Shown here piece by piece: positions 1 through 4,740 of a stretch of DNA of 7,159 nucleotides. The stretch lies in NCBI GenBank assembly GCA_016202965.1, contig JACQNQ010000018.1, positions 1-7,159 on the forward strand. Direction: 5' to 3'. This stretch comes from Candidatus Zambryskiibacteriota bacterium. Lineage in GTDB: Bacteria; Patescibacteriota; Minisyncoccia; Phycocordibacterales; DATDWN01. Both the position numbers and the translations under genes were made by a program. A model generated the notes under the pieces. That model did no database searches. It was not told the DNA's origin and saw only the letters and a program-made list of their open reading frames with translations. Position 1 is the first letter of the stretch; every line of letters begins with the position of its first letter.

Positions 1-491
1 AAAGAATATAAATCTTTCATAATAAATTCTCGAGTGCGCATTATTCCACTTTTTGCTCGAGTTTCATTTCTAAATTTTGTTTGGAATTGATAAACATATA
101 CAGGTAAATCTCTATAAGAAGAAATATGGTCTTTCATCAGTCTGGTTAGTGGTTCTTCGTGAGTGAAACCAAGTCCAACTTCATTATCATTCTTTAGTTT
201 TGTTTTAAACCAATTATCCACAATGTGATCATCCCAGCGATTTGTTTTTTGCCATAATTCTTTATCCTGAAGCGCTGTAAGAAAAAGTTCTTGTCCTCCT
301 ATATTATTCATTTCTTGTCGAATAATGTGTATTATCTTATTTAAAGTTCGCAGTCCTAAAGGAAGCATTGCATACACCCCGGCCATTTCCTTATGAATAA
401 ATCCGGCGCGGATTAGAAGCTGGGCATTTTTGGAAACTTCATCTGTTGGCGCTTCTTTGCGAGTTTTGGTAAAAAGTTGTGATTGTCTCAT
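1..491 (-). CDS. proS: Prolyl-tRNA synthetase, N-terminal part (cut by window edge)
   Basis: This gene encodes prolyl-tRNA synthetase, the cytoplasmic class II enzyme that charges tRNA-Pro with proline using ATP. Only the first 163 codons are visible; the gene runs off the left edge. I translated it directly. The N-terminus MRQSQLFTKT, then KNAQLLIRAGFIHKEMAGVY and LPLGLRTLNKI (about residues 21-53), is the typical start of bacterial ProS. FTHEEPLTRL (109-118) matches the family THEE region, and FRNETRAKSGIMRTREF (140-156) is class II motif 2 with its conserved Arg-Glu. Motif 3, any editing domain and the anticodon-binding domain would lie outside the window. It starts 8 bases after the rseP stop codon and has no Shine-Dalgarno sequence. 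An extended -10 promoter overlaps the rseP stop, so it may be transcribed both from its own leaderless promoter and by read-through from rseP. Family identity is near certain; bacterial versus other ProS subtype cannot be settled from this part. Confidence 0.95.
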   Translation of the reverse strand, partial: MRQSQLFTKTRKEAPTDEVSKNAQLLIRAGFIHKEMAGVYAMLPLGLRTLNKIIHIIRQEMNNIGGQELFLTALQDKELWQKTNRWDDHIVDNWFKTKLKNDNEVGLGFTHEEPLTRLMKDHISSYRDLPVYVYQFQTKFRNETRAKSGIMRTREFIMKDLYS

Positions 492-498
492 ATTTATG

Positions 499-504
499 AT
501 TATA
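499..504 (-). promoter_or_regulatory. Extended -10 promoter of proS (leaderless)
   Basis: On the minus strand the sequence TGCTATAAT is a perfect extended -10 element (TGn at 507-505, TATAAT at 504-499). Only 7 bases separate it from the proS ATG at 491, so the expected transcription start is at or one base before the A of the ATG. A -35 with 17-bp spacing would be TGGTCA (527-522), 4 of 6 to consensus. The hexamer overlaps the TAA stop of rseP (502-500). This is inference from consensus matching only. Confidence 0.6.
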
Positions 505-1303
505 GCAATTTCAAAATATCGTGACCAGTAACCATTATCATAAGCATTATGAGAAAAGCAAAACCTAAAACATTTGAATAGTGAATAATTTTTTGGGAAA
601 TCGGTCGGCGGATAATTGCTTCAACACCGACAAAAAGCAGTCGACCTCCGTCAAGAGCCGGAAATGGTAACAAATTTATAACAGCCAGATTGATTGAAAT
701 AACAGCTGTTAAATAGATTATATGCGACAAGCCAAGCATCGTCGCCTCTCCAAAAATTGAAGCGATACCGACAGGTCCGGAGATTTGGGAAAAATCAGCT
801 GTAAAAGTAATGATGTTCCAAAGAAATATCGCTAGACCGAAAATTGTCTCTTTTGCAATAAATAATGTTGTTTTAGCCCCTTCCAAAAAAGCTATAATTC
901 CATCAGATTTCAAAAATAAAAAAGAAATAAGAAGCCAGGCAAAAATGATGTTTGCCGTTACACCGGCAACGAGAACAAACGCTTGAATCCATTTCGGCTT
1001 GTATTGAAAAGAAGTTTGGTCAGCAGTAACACCGAGTGTGGACGGCCTGCCTGCGCAGGCAGGCGCAGCAACGTTCTCACTCGGTGTTTGAAAATCCTCT
1101 CCAAAAATTTTGACAAACCCGCCAAATGGAATTAGGTTGAGTGAGTAAATCGTCTCTTCCCACTTCTTTGACAACAGCCTGGGCGGAAAACCGAGACCAA
1201 ATTCATCCACTCGGATACCAAACTTTTTGGCAACAATAAAATGTCCAAATTCGTGGACCAAAATCAGTATTGCAAGACTTGTTATAAATATGATAATAGA
1301 CAT
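500..1303 (-). CDS. rseP: RseP-type site-2 protease (M50), PDZ-less, with in-frame palindromic insertion
   Basis: This is an intramembrane zinc metalloprotease of the M50/RIP family, which cuts transmembrane substrates such as anti-sigma factors or signal-peptide remnants. The zinc motif HEFGH is at residues 17-21 in the first membrane helix, and the second metal-ligand motif LDGGR is at 217-221 after INLLPFPA. Family blocks GFVKIFGE (62-69), YKPKWIQAFVLVAGV (101-115) and SGPVGI (175-180) are present. Further hydrophobic helices lie at about 107-131, 148-168, 195-213 and 243-260. At 267 aa it is much shorter than E. coli RseP (about 450 aa, two PDZ domains). Between FLKSDG (130-135) and LEGAKTT (140-146) only a few residues remain where a PDZ domain usually sits. 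Residues about 75-92 (ENVAAPACAGRPSTLG) are encoded by a palindromic element. It lies between frr and proS. There is no Shine-Dalgarno; AATAAT lies 8 bases before the ATG. The catalytic residues look intact, so an active enzyme with altered gating is likely. Confidence 0.92.
   Translation of the reverse strand: MSIIIFITSLAILILVHEFGHFIVAKKFGIRVDEFGLGFPPRLLSKKWEETIYSLNLIPFGGFVKIFGEDFQTPSENVAAPACAGRPSTLGVTADQTSFQYKPKWIQAFVLVAGVTANIIFAWLLISFLFLKSDGIIAFLEGAKTTLFIAKETIFGLAIFLWNIITFTADFSQISGPVGIASIFGEATMLGLSHIIYLTAVISINLAVINLLPFPALDGGRLLFVGVEAIIRRPISQKIIHYSNVLGFAFLIMLMIMVTGHDILKLL
1028..1088. repeat. Palindromic element inserted in frame in rseP
   Basis: A perfect 20-bp palindrome, GCCTGCCTGCGCAGGCAGGC, occupies 1045-1064. 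It is enclosed by an 11-bp perfect inverted repeat, AACACCGAGTG (1028-1038) and CACTCGGTGTT (1078-1088). The whole 61 bp could fold as a long stem with an inner hairpin in RNA or form a DNA cruciform. It is far richer in G and C than the surrounding A/T-rich gene and encodes a low-complexity stretch not expected in the protease family, yet the frame stays open. A small interspersed palindromic element is the simplest reading. I recall similar palindromes being common in Parcubacteria but could not check. Confidence 0.75.
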
Positions 1304-1311
1304 AAGTATGA

Positions 1312-1341
1312 ATTATTCTGCTAGAGGTATGTAAGTGTAAA
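1312..1341 (-). promoter_or_regulatory. Promoter of rseP (leaderless)
   Basis: On the minus strand TTTACA (1341-1336, 5 of 6 to TTGACA) is followed after 18 bp by AATAAT (1317-1312, 5 of 6 to TATAAT). The ATG of rseP begins 8 bases further on. No Shine-Dalgarno sequence fits between them, so a leader of about 1-2 bases is predicted. It sits in the 82-bp gap after frr, so rseP may also receive read-through from frr. Confidence 0.5.
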
Positions 1342-1385
1342 TATCAAAAATCAAAATTTGAATTCATCATACATTGAAATATGGG

Positions 1386-1937
1386 CTATTTACTTATTTC
1401 ACGTTCTTTTTTAGTAAACAACTGCTCAAGCGCATTTCCTGTATCATTTATCATTTTCTGAAGTTCGGTTTTGAGCCGAAATTTTTCGTCTTCAGAGATT
1501 TTTCCAGCTTTTTCCTGCCCATCTACATCTTTTACAATTTTTTCCCTTTCAGTTCGCAAAGTCACTCGAGCCTCTTCCAGTTTTTGCTTTGCGATTTTTA
1601 TCAACGCTCCACGTCTATCAGATGTCAGTTCCGGAAATATCACGCGGATTCCTTTATCATCAACCGCTACCGACAGACCTAAGCCAGATGATAATATTCC
1701 TTTTTCCACCGTTCTGACCTGCGACATGTCCCACGGAGTAATGCGTAAAGTTCTAACATCTTCAATAGAAATATTTGCAAGTTGAACGATGGACATTATT
1801 CCTCCATATGCTTCCACTTTAACTACATCCAAAATAGCCGGCGTGACACGTCCAGTGCGAATCGTTGCAAACTCTTTTTTGAGCCATTCTTCCGCATCTT
1901 TTATTTTTTGCTTGAATGGTTGAAAATTGTAGGACAT
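1386..1937 (-). CDS. frr: Ribosome recycling factor
   Basis: Ribosome recycling factor works in the cytoplasm with EF-G to split the post-termination complex and free the ribosome for a new round of translation. The 183-aa product has the usual family length (E. coli 185 aa). Conserved blocks are IRTGRVTPAILD (26-37), YGG (44-46), the LRITPWD core (64-70), GIRVIFPELTSDRRG (96-110) and the charged C-terminal helix rich in KLEEAR and KIVKDV. The family's usual LTEERR is LTSDRR here, a mild change. The first helix and the last helix form domain I, and the middle about 30-105 forms domain II. It heads a minus-strand cluster with rseP and proS, in an order found in many bacteria. The start ATG lies 7 bases after a good promoter and has no Shine-Dalgarno sequence, suggesting a leaderless mRNA. 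Identity is essentially certain. Confidence 0.97.
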   Translation of the reverse strand: MSYNFQPFKQKIKDAEEWLKKEFATIRTGRVTPAILDVVKVEAYGGIMSIVQLANISIEDVRTLRITPWDMSQVRTVEKGILSSGLGLSVAVDDKGIRVIFPELTSDRRGALIKIAKQKLEEARVTLRTEREKIVKDVDGQEKAGKISEDEKFRLKTELQKMINDTGNALEQLFTKKEREISK

Positions 1938-1944
1938 TATCCAC

Positions 1945-1973
1945 AGTATAAAGAGTTTGACAATTTATGTCTA
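1945..1973 (-). promoter_or_regulatory. Promoter of frr (leaderless)
   Basis: On the minus strand TAGACA (1973-1968, 5 of 6) and TATACT (1950-1945, 5 of 6) are spaced by exactly 17 bp. After the -10 come GTGGATA and then the frr ATG at 1937, so the predicted transcription start is the base just before the ATG. This is one of the best-matching promoters in the window. It is interleaved with a plus-strand promoter for the 77-aa gene. Confidence 0.65.
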
Positions 1974-1985
1974 TTTTGCTTGAAT
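1957..1985 (+). promoter_or_regulatory. Candidate promoter of the 77-aa gene
   Basis: A perfect -35 TTGACA (1957-1962) is followed after 17 bp by TTGAAT (1980-1985, 4 of 6 to TATAAT). Transcription would begin near 1992, giving a leader of about 66 bases before the gene at 2058. Its -35 lies inside the spacer of the opposing frr promoter, so the two probably compete for polymerase. A rival -10, TAAAAT at 2039-2044, lies nearer the gene but has no good -35. Confidence 0.4.
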
Positions 1986-2048
1986 GAATAACGGATGTAA
2001 CCGAATCCAGGGAAGCAGTACAGTAGAGAATACGACGGTAAAATCTAC

Positions 2049-2054
2049 GGAGAG
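2049..2054 (+). promoter_or_regulatory. Shine-Dalgarno sequence of the 77-aa gene
   Basis: GGAGAG lies just upstream of the ATG at 2058, with 5 bases between GGAG and the start codon. It fixes the start and contrasts with the SD-less housekeeping genes around it. Confidence 0.6.
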
Positions 2055-2057
2055 AAA

Positions 2058-2291
2058 ATGTCACAAGTTCAACCGGTACAAGAAGAGGTTTCATTTGCTC
2101 ACCCAGTTTCAAAACGTGTCGTTACCGGTGTCCGAATGGTGCCGGGAATGACCTTTAAACCAGAAGCCGTTTATCTGGGAACAAAAGACTGGATGAAATG
2201 TCCGCCACAATTGGCGGACGGAACAACCAAGCTCAGAAGTAGGGATACCCTTTGGATAATCCCTATCAATCAAAAACAAAAAAAGAGCTAA
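2058..2291 (+). CDS. Small protein of unknown function (77 aa)
   Basis: I do not recognise this gene. The 77-aa product begins MSQVQPVQEEVSFAHPVSKR, has a mixed hydrophobic/charged middle (RVVTGVRMVPGMTF, about 20-33) and a Trp-containing end (DTLWIIPINQ, 63-72) followed by a lysine-rich tail. It shows no signal peptide or membrane helix, and one Cys (48). Support for a real gene comes from the Shine-Dalgarno GGAGAG, the upstream TTGACA promoter, the hairpins just downstream, and the lack of a competing gene on the other strand. Residues 48-54 (CPPQLAD) are encoded by an inverted repeat that may be a later insertion. It diverges from frr and converges on holB. A short all-beta fold is possible but is a guess. 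No function is proposed. Confidence 0.6.
   Translation: MSQVQPVQEEVSFAHPVSKRVVTGVRMVPGMTFKPEAVYLGTKDWMKCPPQLADGTTKLRSRDTLWIIPINQKQKKS
2200..2219. repeat. Palindrome inside the 77-aa gene
   Basis: GTCCGCCA (2200-2207) and TGGCGGAC (2212-2219) form a perfect 8-bp inverted repeat around a 4-base loop. It is G/C-rich in an A/T-rich gene and reads in frame as CPPQLAD. In style it resembles the in-frame palindrome in rseP, though the sequence differs. Confidence 0.55.
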
Positions 2292-2304
2292 CCTCCCATC
2301 AATC

Positions 2305-2352
2305 CAAACGCAGAGCGTTTGAGAAAAGGTCGCCAGCCACGTAGCTGGCGAC
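2305..2352 (+). terminator. Tandem hairpins after the 77-aa gene
   Basis: Two perfect hairpins follow the stop codon. The first is CAAACGC (2305-2311) with GCGTTTG (2315-2321), a 7-bp stem with a 3-base loop. The second is GTCGCCAGC (2329-2337) with GCTGGCGAC (2344-2352), a 9-bp stem with a 6-base loop. The bases after the second stem (TAACTATTTATA) are A/T-rich but lack a clean T run, so termination is likely but not textbook. The second hairpin could instead be another interspersed palindrome. Confidence 0.5.
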
Positions 2353-2403
2353 TAACTATTTATACGGACTATACAAAACCGCAATAGTAACAATAACAAA
2401 ATC

Positions 2404-2428
2404 AGAACTCAATGAAGCAATTGGTTCT
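2404..2428 (-). terminator. Likely intrinsic terminator of holB
   Basis: On the minus strand, AGAAC-CAAT (2428-2420), a 6-base loop, and ATTG-A-GTTCT (2413-2404) form a 9-bp stem with one bulged A. The T-rich run GATTTTGTTATTG follows directly. The stem overlaps the holB stop codon (2429-2427). With the hairpins at 2305-2352 it separates the two convergent genes. Confidence 0.5.
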
Positions 2429-3131
2429 AAATGTTCAGAACTAGGTGCTCCAAAATCATTTTGATAGGCGCACCACGGTCATACAAAGCGGTTCGGGCAG
2501 ATTGGCAAATCTTTAAAGCTTTTGCTGATTTCTCCAAACCATTTTTATACAACTCTGCTTCAATTTGATTGAGAAAAGCAATAGCATCTTGCTTTGTTTT
2601 CCTTGCCTCGTCGTAGCTCTGCGAAGACGGGTCCGAGTCCTTGATAGCTTCAGTCATTTCTTTAATTTTTGCCAAACGTTCGGGTAGTTTCAACTTCAAA
2701 ATTGACTCTTCTTTTAACCTTTCACCTTTAACTTTTAACTCTATTATATGCATCCTCGAGCGCAAAGTCGGTAATAAAATATCTTGCGGAGAAACAATGA
2801 AAAAATGTGTGCCGGCGGTCGGTTCTTCAAACACTTTCAGAAGCGCGTTTTGGGCCTCCTCGGTGATAAAATCCGTTTCAATGATAAAGATTTTTCTGCC
2901 TGCAGAAAAATCTTTTCTTTCTTGTGCTTCTGCCATTTTACGAGCTTCCTCAATTGAGAGTGTCTTGAACTGCAAATGCTGAAAATCCGGATTGCCGGAA
3001 GTTTTGATACCAACTACATTTTCAAAAAAATGTTTCAGTTTTGCTACTATCTCATCCACTTTATGCGCCACAAAAAAATAAGCGTGATGCAAGTTCCCCG
3101 AGTTTTTATAAAAATCAATAAGTGGTTGCAT
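2427..3131 (-). CDS. holB: DNA polymerase III delta' subunit-like protein (clamp loader)
   Basis: The 234-aa product matches the delta'/tau family of clamp-loader subunits, which help load the sliding clamp during DNA replication. The N-terminal LHHAYFF (14-20) corresponds to the usual HAYLF strand before the P-loop, but the GxxGxGK Walker A motif is absent, as expected for non-ATPase delta' subunits. The NPDF (47-50), RKIFIIETDFITEEAQNALL (79-98), KVFEEPTAGTHFFIVSP (99-115) and LLPTLRSR (119-126) blocks are characteristic; the usual SRC is RSRM. The zinc-module cysteines found in many relatives are missing, and the protein is shorter than E. coli delta' (334 aa), so this is a compact form. 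Residues around 133-142 (KVKGERLKEE) come from a low-complexity stretch. It follows the Cys-rich gene on the same strand but has its own extended -10 just before the ATG and no Shine-Dalgarno. A diverged gamma/tau paralogue is the alternative. Confidence 0.85.
   Translation of the reverse strand: MQPLIDFYKNSGNLHHAYFFVAHKVDEIVAKLKHFFENVVGIKTSGNPDFQHLQFKTLSIEEARKMAEAQERKDFSAGRKIFIIETDFITEEAQNALLKVFEEPTAGTHFFIVSPQDILLPTLRSRMHIIELKVKGERLKEESILKLKLPERLAKIKEMTEAIKDSDPSSQSYDEARKTKQDAIAFLNQIEAELYKNGLEKSAKALKICQSARTALYDRGAPIKMILEHLVLNI
2711..2741. repeat. Low-complexity pyrimidine-rich repeat within holB
   Basis: The plus strand has short imperfect repeats of (T)TTTAAC and CTTTCAC/CTTTAAC over about 31 bases. 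On the coding strand this gives tandem GTTAAA/GTGAAA/GGTTAAA units encoding ELKVKGERLKEE. The frame is kept. It looks like slippage or a small low-complexity insert in a linker after the conserved LRSR motif. Confidence 0.4.
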
Positions 3132-3137
3132 CAGTTT

Positions 3138-3146
3138 AGTATAACA
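3138..3146 (-). promoter_or_regulatory. Extended -10 promoter of holB (leaderless)
   Basis: On the minus strand TGTTATACT is an extended -10 (TGn at 3146-3144, TATACT at 3143-3138). Exactly 6 bases (AAACTG) separate it from the ATG at 3131, which places the predicted transcription start on the A of the start codon. No -35 at 16-18 bp is convincing, but extended -10 promoters often do without one. It lies right after the hairpin that ends the upstream gene. Confidence 0.6.
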
Positions 3147-3149
3147 AAT

Positions 3150-3171
3150 TTGGCCGAATTACTTCGGCCAA
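3150..3171 (-). terminator. Hairpin terminator containing the stop codon of the Cys-rich gene
   Basis: TTGGCCGAA (3150-3158) and TTCGGCCAA (3163-3171) form a perfect 9-bp stem with a 4-base loop. On the minus strand it is followed by ATTTGTT. The stem encodes the last residues (W-P-K) and the TAA stop (3161-3159) lies in the loop region, so translation and termination would meet here. It separates the Cys-rich gene from the holB promoter. Confidence 0.6.
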
Positions 3172-3455
3172 TGAATACAGAGGTCTCTATACGTGTCAGC
3201 TTTTTCTAATTCAATATGGAACCAAAATTTTCTAAAACAACGAGGGCATTCAATAATAACTATCCCTATTGAATAAGCCGCCCGAGCTGTTTGAAATGGT
3301 TGATTTGTATCAAAACCGACAATTTGCTCATATCTGTTGCCCTGGGAATGAGCCATCGCCGCCTGAATCCAGCTCCAGCCGCATTTGCACTCATAATCCA
3401 TGGCGTGTGTCATTGCCGGATTGTATGACACACCCCAAGATTGAATTTCACTCAT
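3159..3455 (-). CDS. Small Cys-rich protein, zinc-ribbon-like (98 aa)
   Basis: I do not recognise this as a named family. The product has paired cysteines typical of a zinc site: ECKCGW (Cys23, Cys25) and IECPRCFRKFWFH (Cys70, Cys73, His80), with a further Cys93. The aromatic residues after each pair (GWSW, FRKFWF) suit a small beta-rich zinc ribbon. There is no signal peptide or membrane helix, so it is probably cytoplasmic. The open frame extends upstream to an ATG at 3473, but I chose the ATG at 3455 because GGAGG lies 5 bases before it. It follows mreB on the same strand, separated by a 176-bp nested inverted repeat, and I found no convincing promoter of its own; read-through from mreB is possible. 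A strong hairpin overlaps its stop codon. Functions from nucleic-acid binding to a structural zinc protein are open. Confidence 0.65.
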   Translation of the reverse strand: MSEIQSWGVSYNPAMTHAMDYECKCGWSWIQAAMAHSQGNRYEQIVGFDTNQPFQTARAAYSIGIVIIECPRCFRKFWFHIELEKADTYRDLCIHWPK

Positions 3456-3460
3456 ACTTA

Positions 3461-3465
3461 CCTCC
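3461..3465 (-). promoter_or_regulatory. Shine-Dalgarno deciding the start of the Cys-rich gene
   Basis: On the minus strand GGAGG is followed by TAAGT and the ATG at 3455. The 5-base spacing is good and argues for this start over the in-frame ATG at 3473, which has no ribosome binding site and no nearby -10. Confidence 0.75.
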
Positions 3466-3488
3466 GCATCCACCCTACCACAAAGTTA

Positions 3489-3664
3489 AGAACTTTCAAA
3501 TCTCGTCGAATCAAAACCTTTTCAGAACACCCGCAGGTCGCGAGCATGGTTTTTGTCAAGGCATTCCATCTTGACAAAATCGCGGCCGAGGACAGAGCAG
3601 ACTTTTGGCTGGAAAAGTCTGCGTTTCTGAAAAGGTTTTGATGAGAAAGAGATTTGAAAGTTCT
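3489..3664. repeat. Nested inverted-repeat element (MITE-like or structured RNA)
   Basis: The outer arms pair in two perfect blocks: 3489-3504 with 3649-3664 (16 bp) and 3510-3527 with 3625-3642 (18 bp), broken only by a 5/6-base internal loop. Inside lie two more hairpins. One has TTTTGTCAAG (3551-3560) with CTTGACAAAA (3570-3579), 10 bp, extended by a lower 7-bp helix 3536-3542 with 3581-3587 (one G-U). The other has GCAGACTTTT (3597-3606) with AAAAGTCTGC (3613-3622), 10 bp with a 6-base loop. The whole is a junction of three helices filling the gap between mreB and the Cys-rich gene. The right arm overlaps the first two bases of the mreB stop codon. Clear target-site duplications are not visible. 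Open frames crossing it have no ribosome binding site. A non-autonomous mobile element, an ncRNA or an operon attenuator all fit. Confidence 0.8.
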
Positions 3665-4676
3665 ACCGTTTAGCAACTATGGATTTTTTATATGTATCCA
3701 AATGCTCCAAGGCAATACCTGTTCCTTTTGCCACACAGTAAAGAGGGTCTTTGGCCAAAACCGCTTTGACGCCGGTGCGACGGAAAACGAGCTCGGGCAC
3801 ATTGCGCAACTGCGACGAACCGCCGGTCATTATTATTCCCTTGTCAATAATATCGGACGAAAGTTCCGGCGGAGTTTCCTGCAAGACATCTTTGATGGCT
3901 TTTATTATATCGCGCAAGTCTTTGGAAATAGCTTTGACAATTTCATTTGTTTTAATTTCAACACTGCGCGGAAGTCCGGTAACAAAATCACGCCCTTTTA
4001 TGGTTATAGCCAGTTCTTCGTCCACCGGAAGAGCCGAGCCGATTTTAATTTTGATGTCTTCCGCCGTTTTATCGCCGATGCCGAGATTGAATGTTTTTTT
4101 AATATAGTCGGTGATAGCATAATCTATTTTGTTTCCGGCGCATTTAACCGAAGTACTGGAAACAATTCCGCCGAGAGAAATAACGGCTACATCTGTTGTT
4201 CCTCCGCCGATATCCACTATCATGTGACCCATGGCTTCATGAATGGGAATGCCGGCGCCGATTGCCGCCAAAATCGGCTCTTTGACCACATAGGCATTTT
4301 TAGCTCCGGCCCGGATTGCCGCTTCTATAACTGCTCGCCTTTCGGTTGAGGTCACACCGGCAGGCACAGAAACTAAAACTTCCGGTTTGACAAAATTCCA
4401 TTTGCCCAGAGCTTTGTCCATATAATGACGGAGCATTGCTTCGGTTACGCGGTAATCGGCAATAACCCCGTCTTTCATTGGACGATAAGCGATTATATTT
4501 TCCGGCGTCCGACCGATCATTTCCTTGGCTTCAATGCCGATTGCCACTATACGGTTGTCTTCCTCGGAGACAGCTACAACTGACGGCTCGTTCAAGACAA
4601 TGCCCCTGCCCGGCACAAAAACCAAGATATTTGCCGTCCCCAGGTCAATGCCGAGTTTTTTAGAGAAAATGCTCAT
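3663..4676 (-). CDS. mreB: Rod shape-determining protein MreB (bacterial actin)
   Basis: MreB is the actin-like ATPase that forms membrane-associated filaments and guides cell-wall synthesis and rod shape. From the chosen start the product is 337 aa, the normal family length. The actin-fold nucleotide motifs are all present: phosphate-1 LGIDLGTANI (8-17), RPMKDGVIADY (65-75), SVPAGVTSTERRAV (103-116), the phosphate-2 motif IVDIGGGTTDVAV (153-165) and the adenosine motif GIIMTGGSSQLRNVP (280-294). The N-terminal MSIFSKK could help membrane contact. The open frame reaches back to 4877, but those 67 residues are not MreB-like and overlap an opposing small gene, so I placed the start at 4676, where LGIDLGT follows after seven residues. 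A TATTAT -10 lies 8 bases before it and there is no Shine-Dalgarno. No mreC or mreD is adjacent. The stop codon abuts a large inverted repeat. Confidence 0.97.
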   Translation of the reverse strand: MSIFSKKLGIDLGTANILVFVPGRGIVLNEPSVVAVSEEDNRIVAIGIEAKEMIGRTPENIIAYRPMKDGVIADYRVTEAMLRHYMDKALGKWNFVKPEVLVSVPAGVTSTERRAVIEAAIRAGAKNAYVVKEPILAAIGAGIPIHEAMGHMIVDIGGGTTDVAVISLGGIVSSTSVKCAGNKIDYAITDYIKKTFNLGIGDKTAEDIKIKIGSALPVDEELAITIKGRDFVTGLPRSVEIKTNEIVKAISKDLRDIIKAIKDVLQETPPELSSDIIDKGIIMTGGSSQLRNVPELVFRRTGVKAVLAKDPLYCVAKGTGIALEHLDTYKKSIVAKR

Positions 4677-4684
4677 ACCAAACC

Positions 4685-4713
4685 ATAATAGCCGAATTTG
4701 GCAATAATGCAAA
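4685..4713 (-). promoter_or_regulatory. Promoter of mreB (near-leaderless)
   Basis: On the minus strand TTTGCA (4713-4708, 4 of 6) and TATTAT (4690-4685, 5 of 6) are separated by 17 bp. The ATG at 4676 comes 8 bases after the -10, so the leader would be about 1-2 bases. The promoter is interleaved with that of the divergent 61-aa gene. Confidence 0.5.
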
Positions 4714-4727
4714 AATATGTATATAAT
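4698..4727 (+). promoter_or_regulatory. Promoter of the 61-aa membrane protein gene
   Basis: TTGGCA (4698-4703, 5 of 6) and a perfect TATAAT (4722-4727) are spaced by 18 bp. Transcription should start near 4734, at the first base of the AGGAGGT ribosome binding site, giving a leader of only about 15 bases. Its -35 lies within the spacer of the opposing mreB promoter. Confidence 0.65.
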
Positions 4728-4733
4728 CTGAGC

Positions 4734-4740
4734 AGGAGGT
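4734..4740 (+). promoter_or_regulatory. Strong Shine-Dalgarno of the 61-aa gene
   Basis: AGGAGGT lies 8 bases before the ATG at 4749 and is the strongest ribosome binding site in the window. It sets the start at 4749 rather than the in-frame ATGs at 4698 and 4707, which lie upstream of the predicted transcription start. Confidence 0.8.

Noticed and set aside
1819..2112. 97-codon minus-strand open frame overlapping frr start and the 77-aa gene
   Set aside because: It overlaps both better-supported genes and their promoters, and its product looks like random off-frame sequence.
3480..3670. Target-site duplication flanking the nested inverted repeat
   Set aside because: The flanks share at most two bases (TA), which is expected by chance, so a transposition footprint cannot be claimed from this window alone.
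3458..3676. Open frames of 66-101 codons on both strands across the nested inverted repeat (for example one on the minus strand from 3676)
   Set aside because: They have no ribosome binding site or nearby promoter, one relies on a TTG start inside mreB, and the length is explained by the inverted-repeat structure itself.
3654..4349. 231-codon plus-strand open frame opposite mreB
   Set aside because: It is antisense to a well-conserved gene, has no Shine-Dalgarno or promoter, and its Phe/Asn/Arg-rich product matches no family I know.
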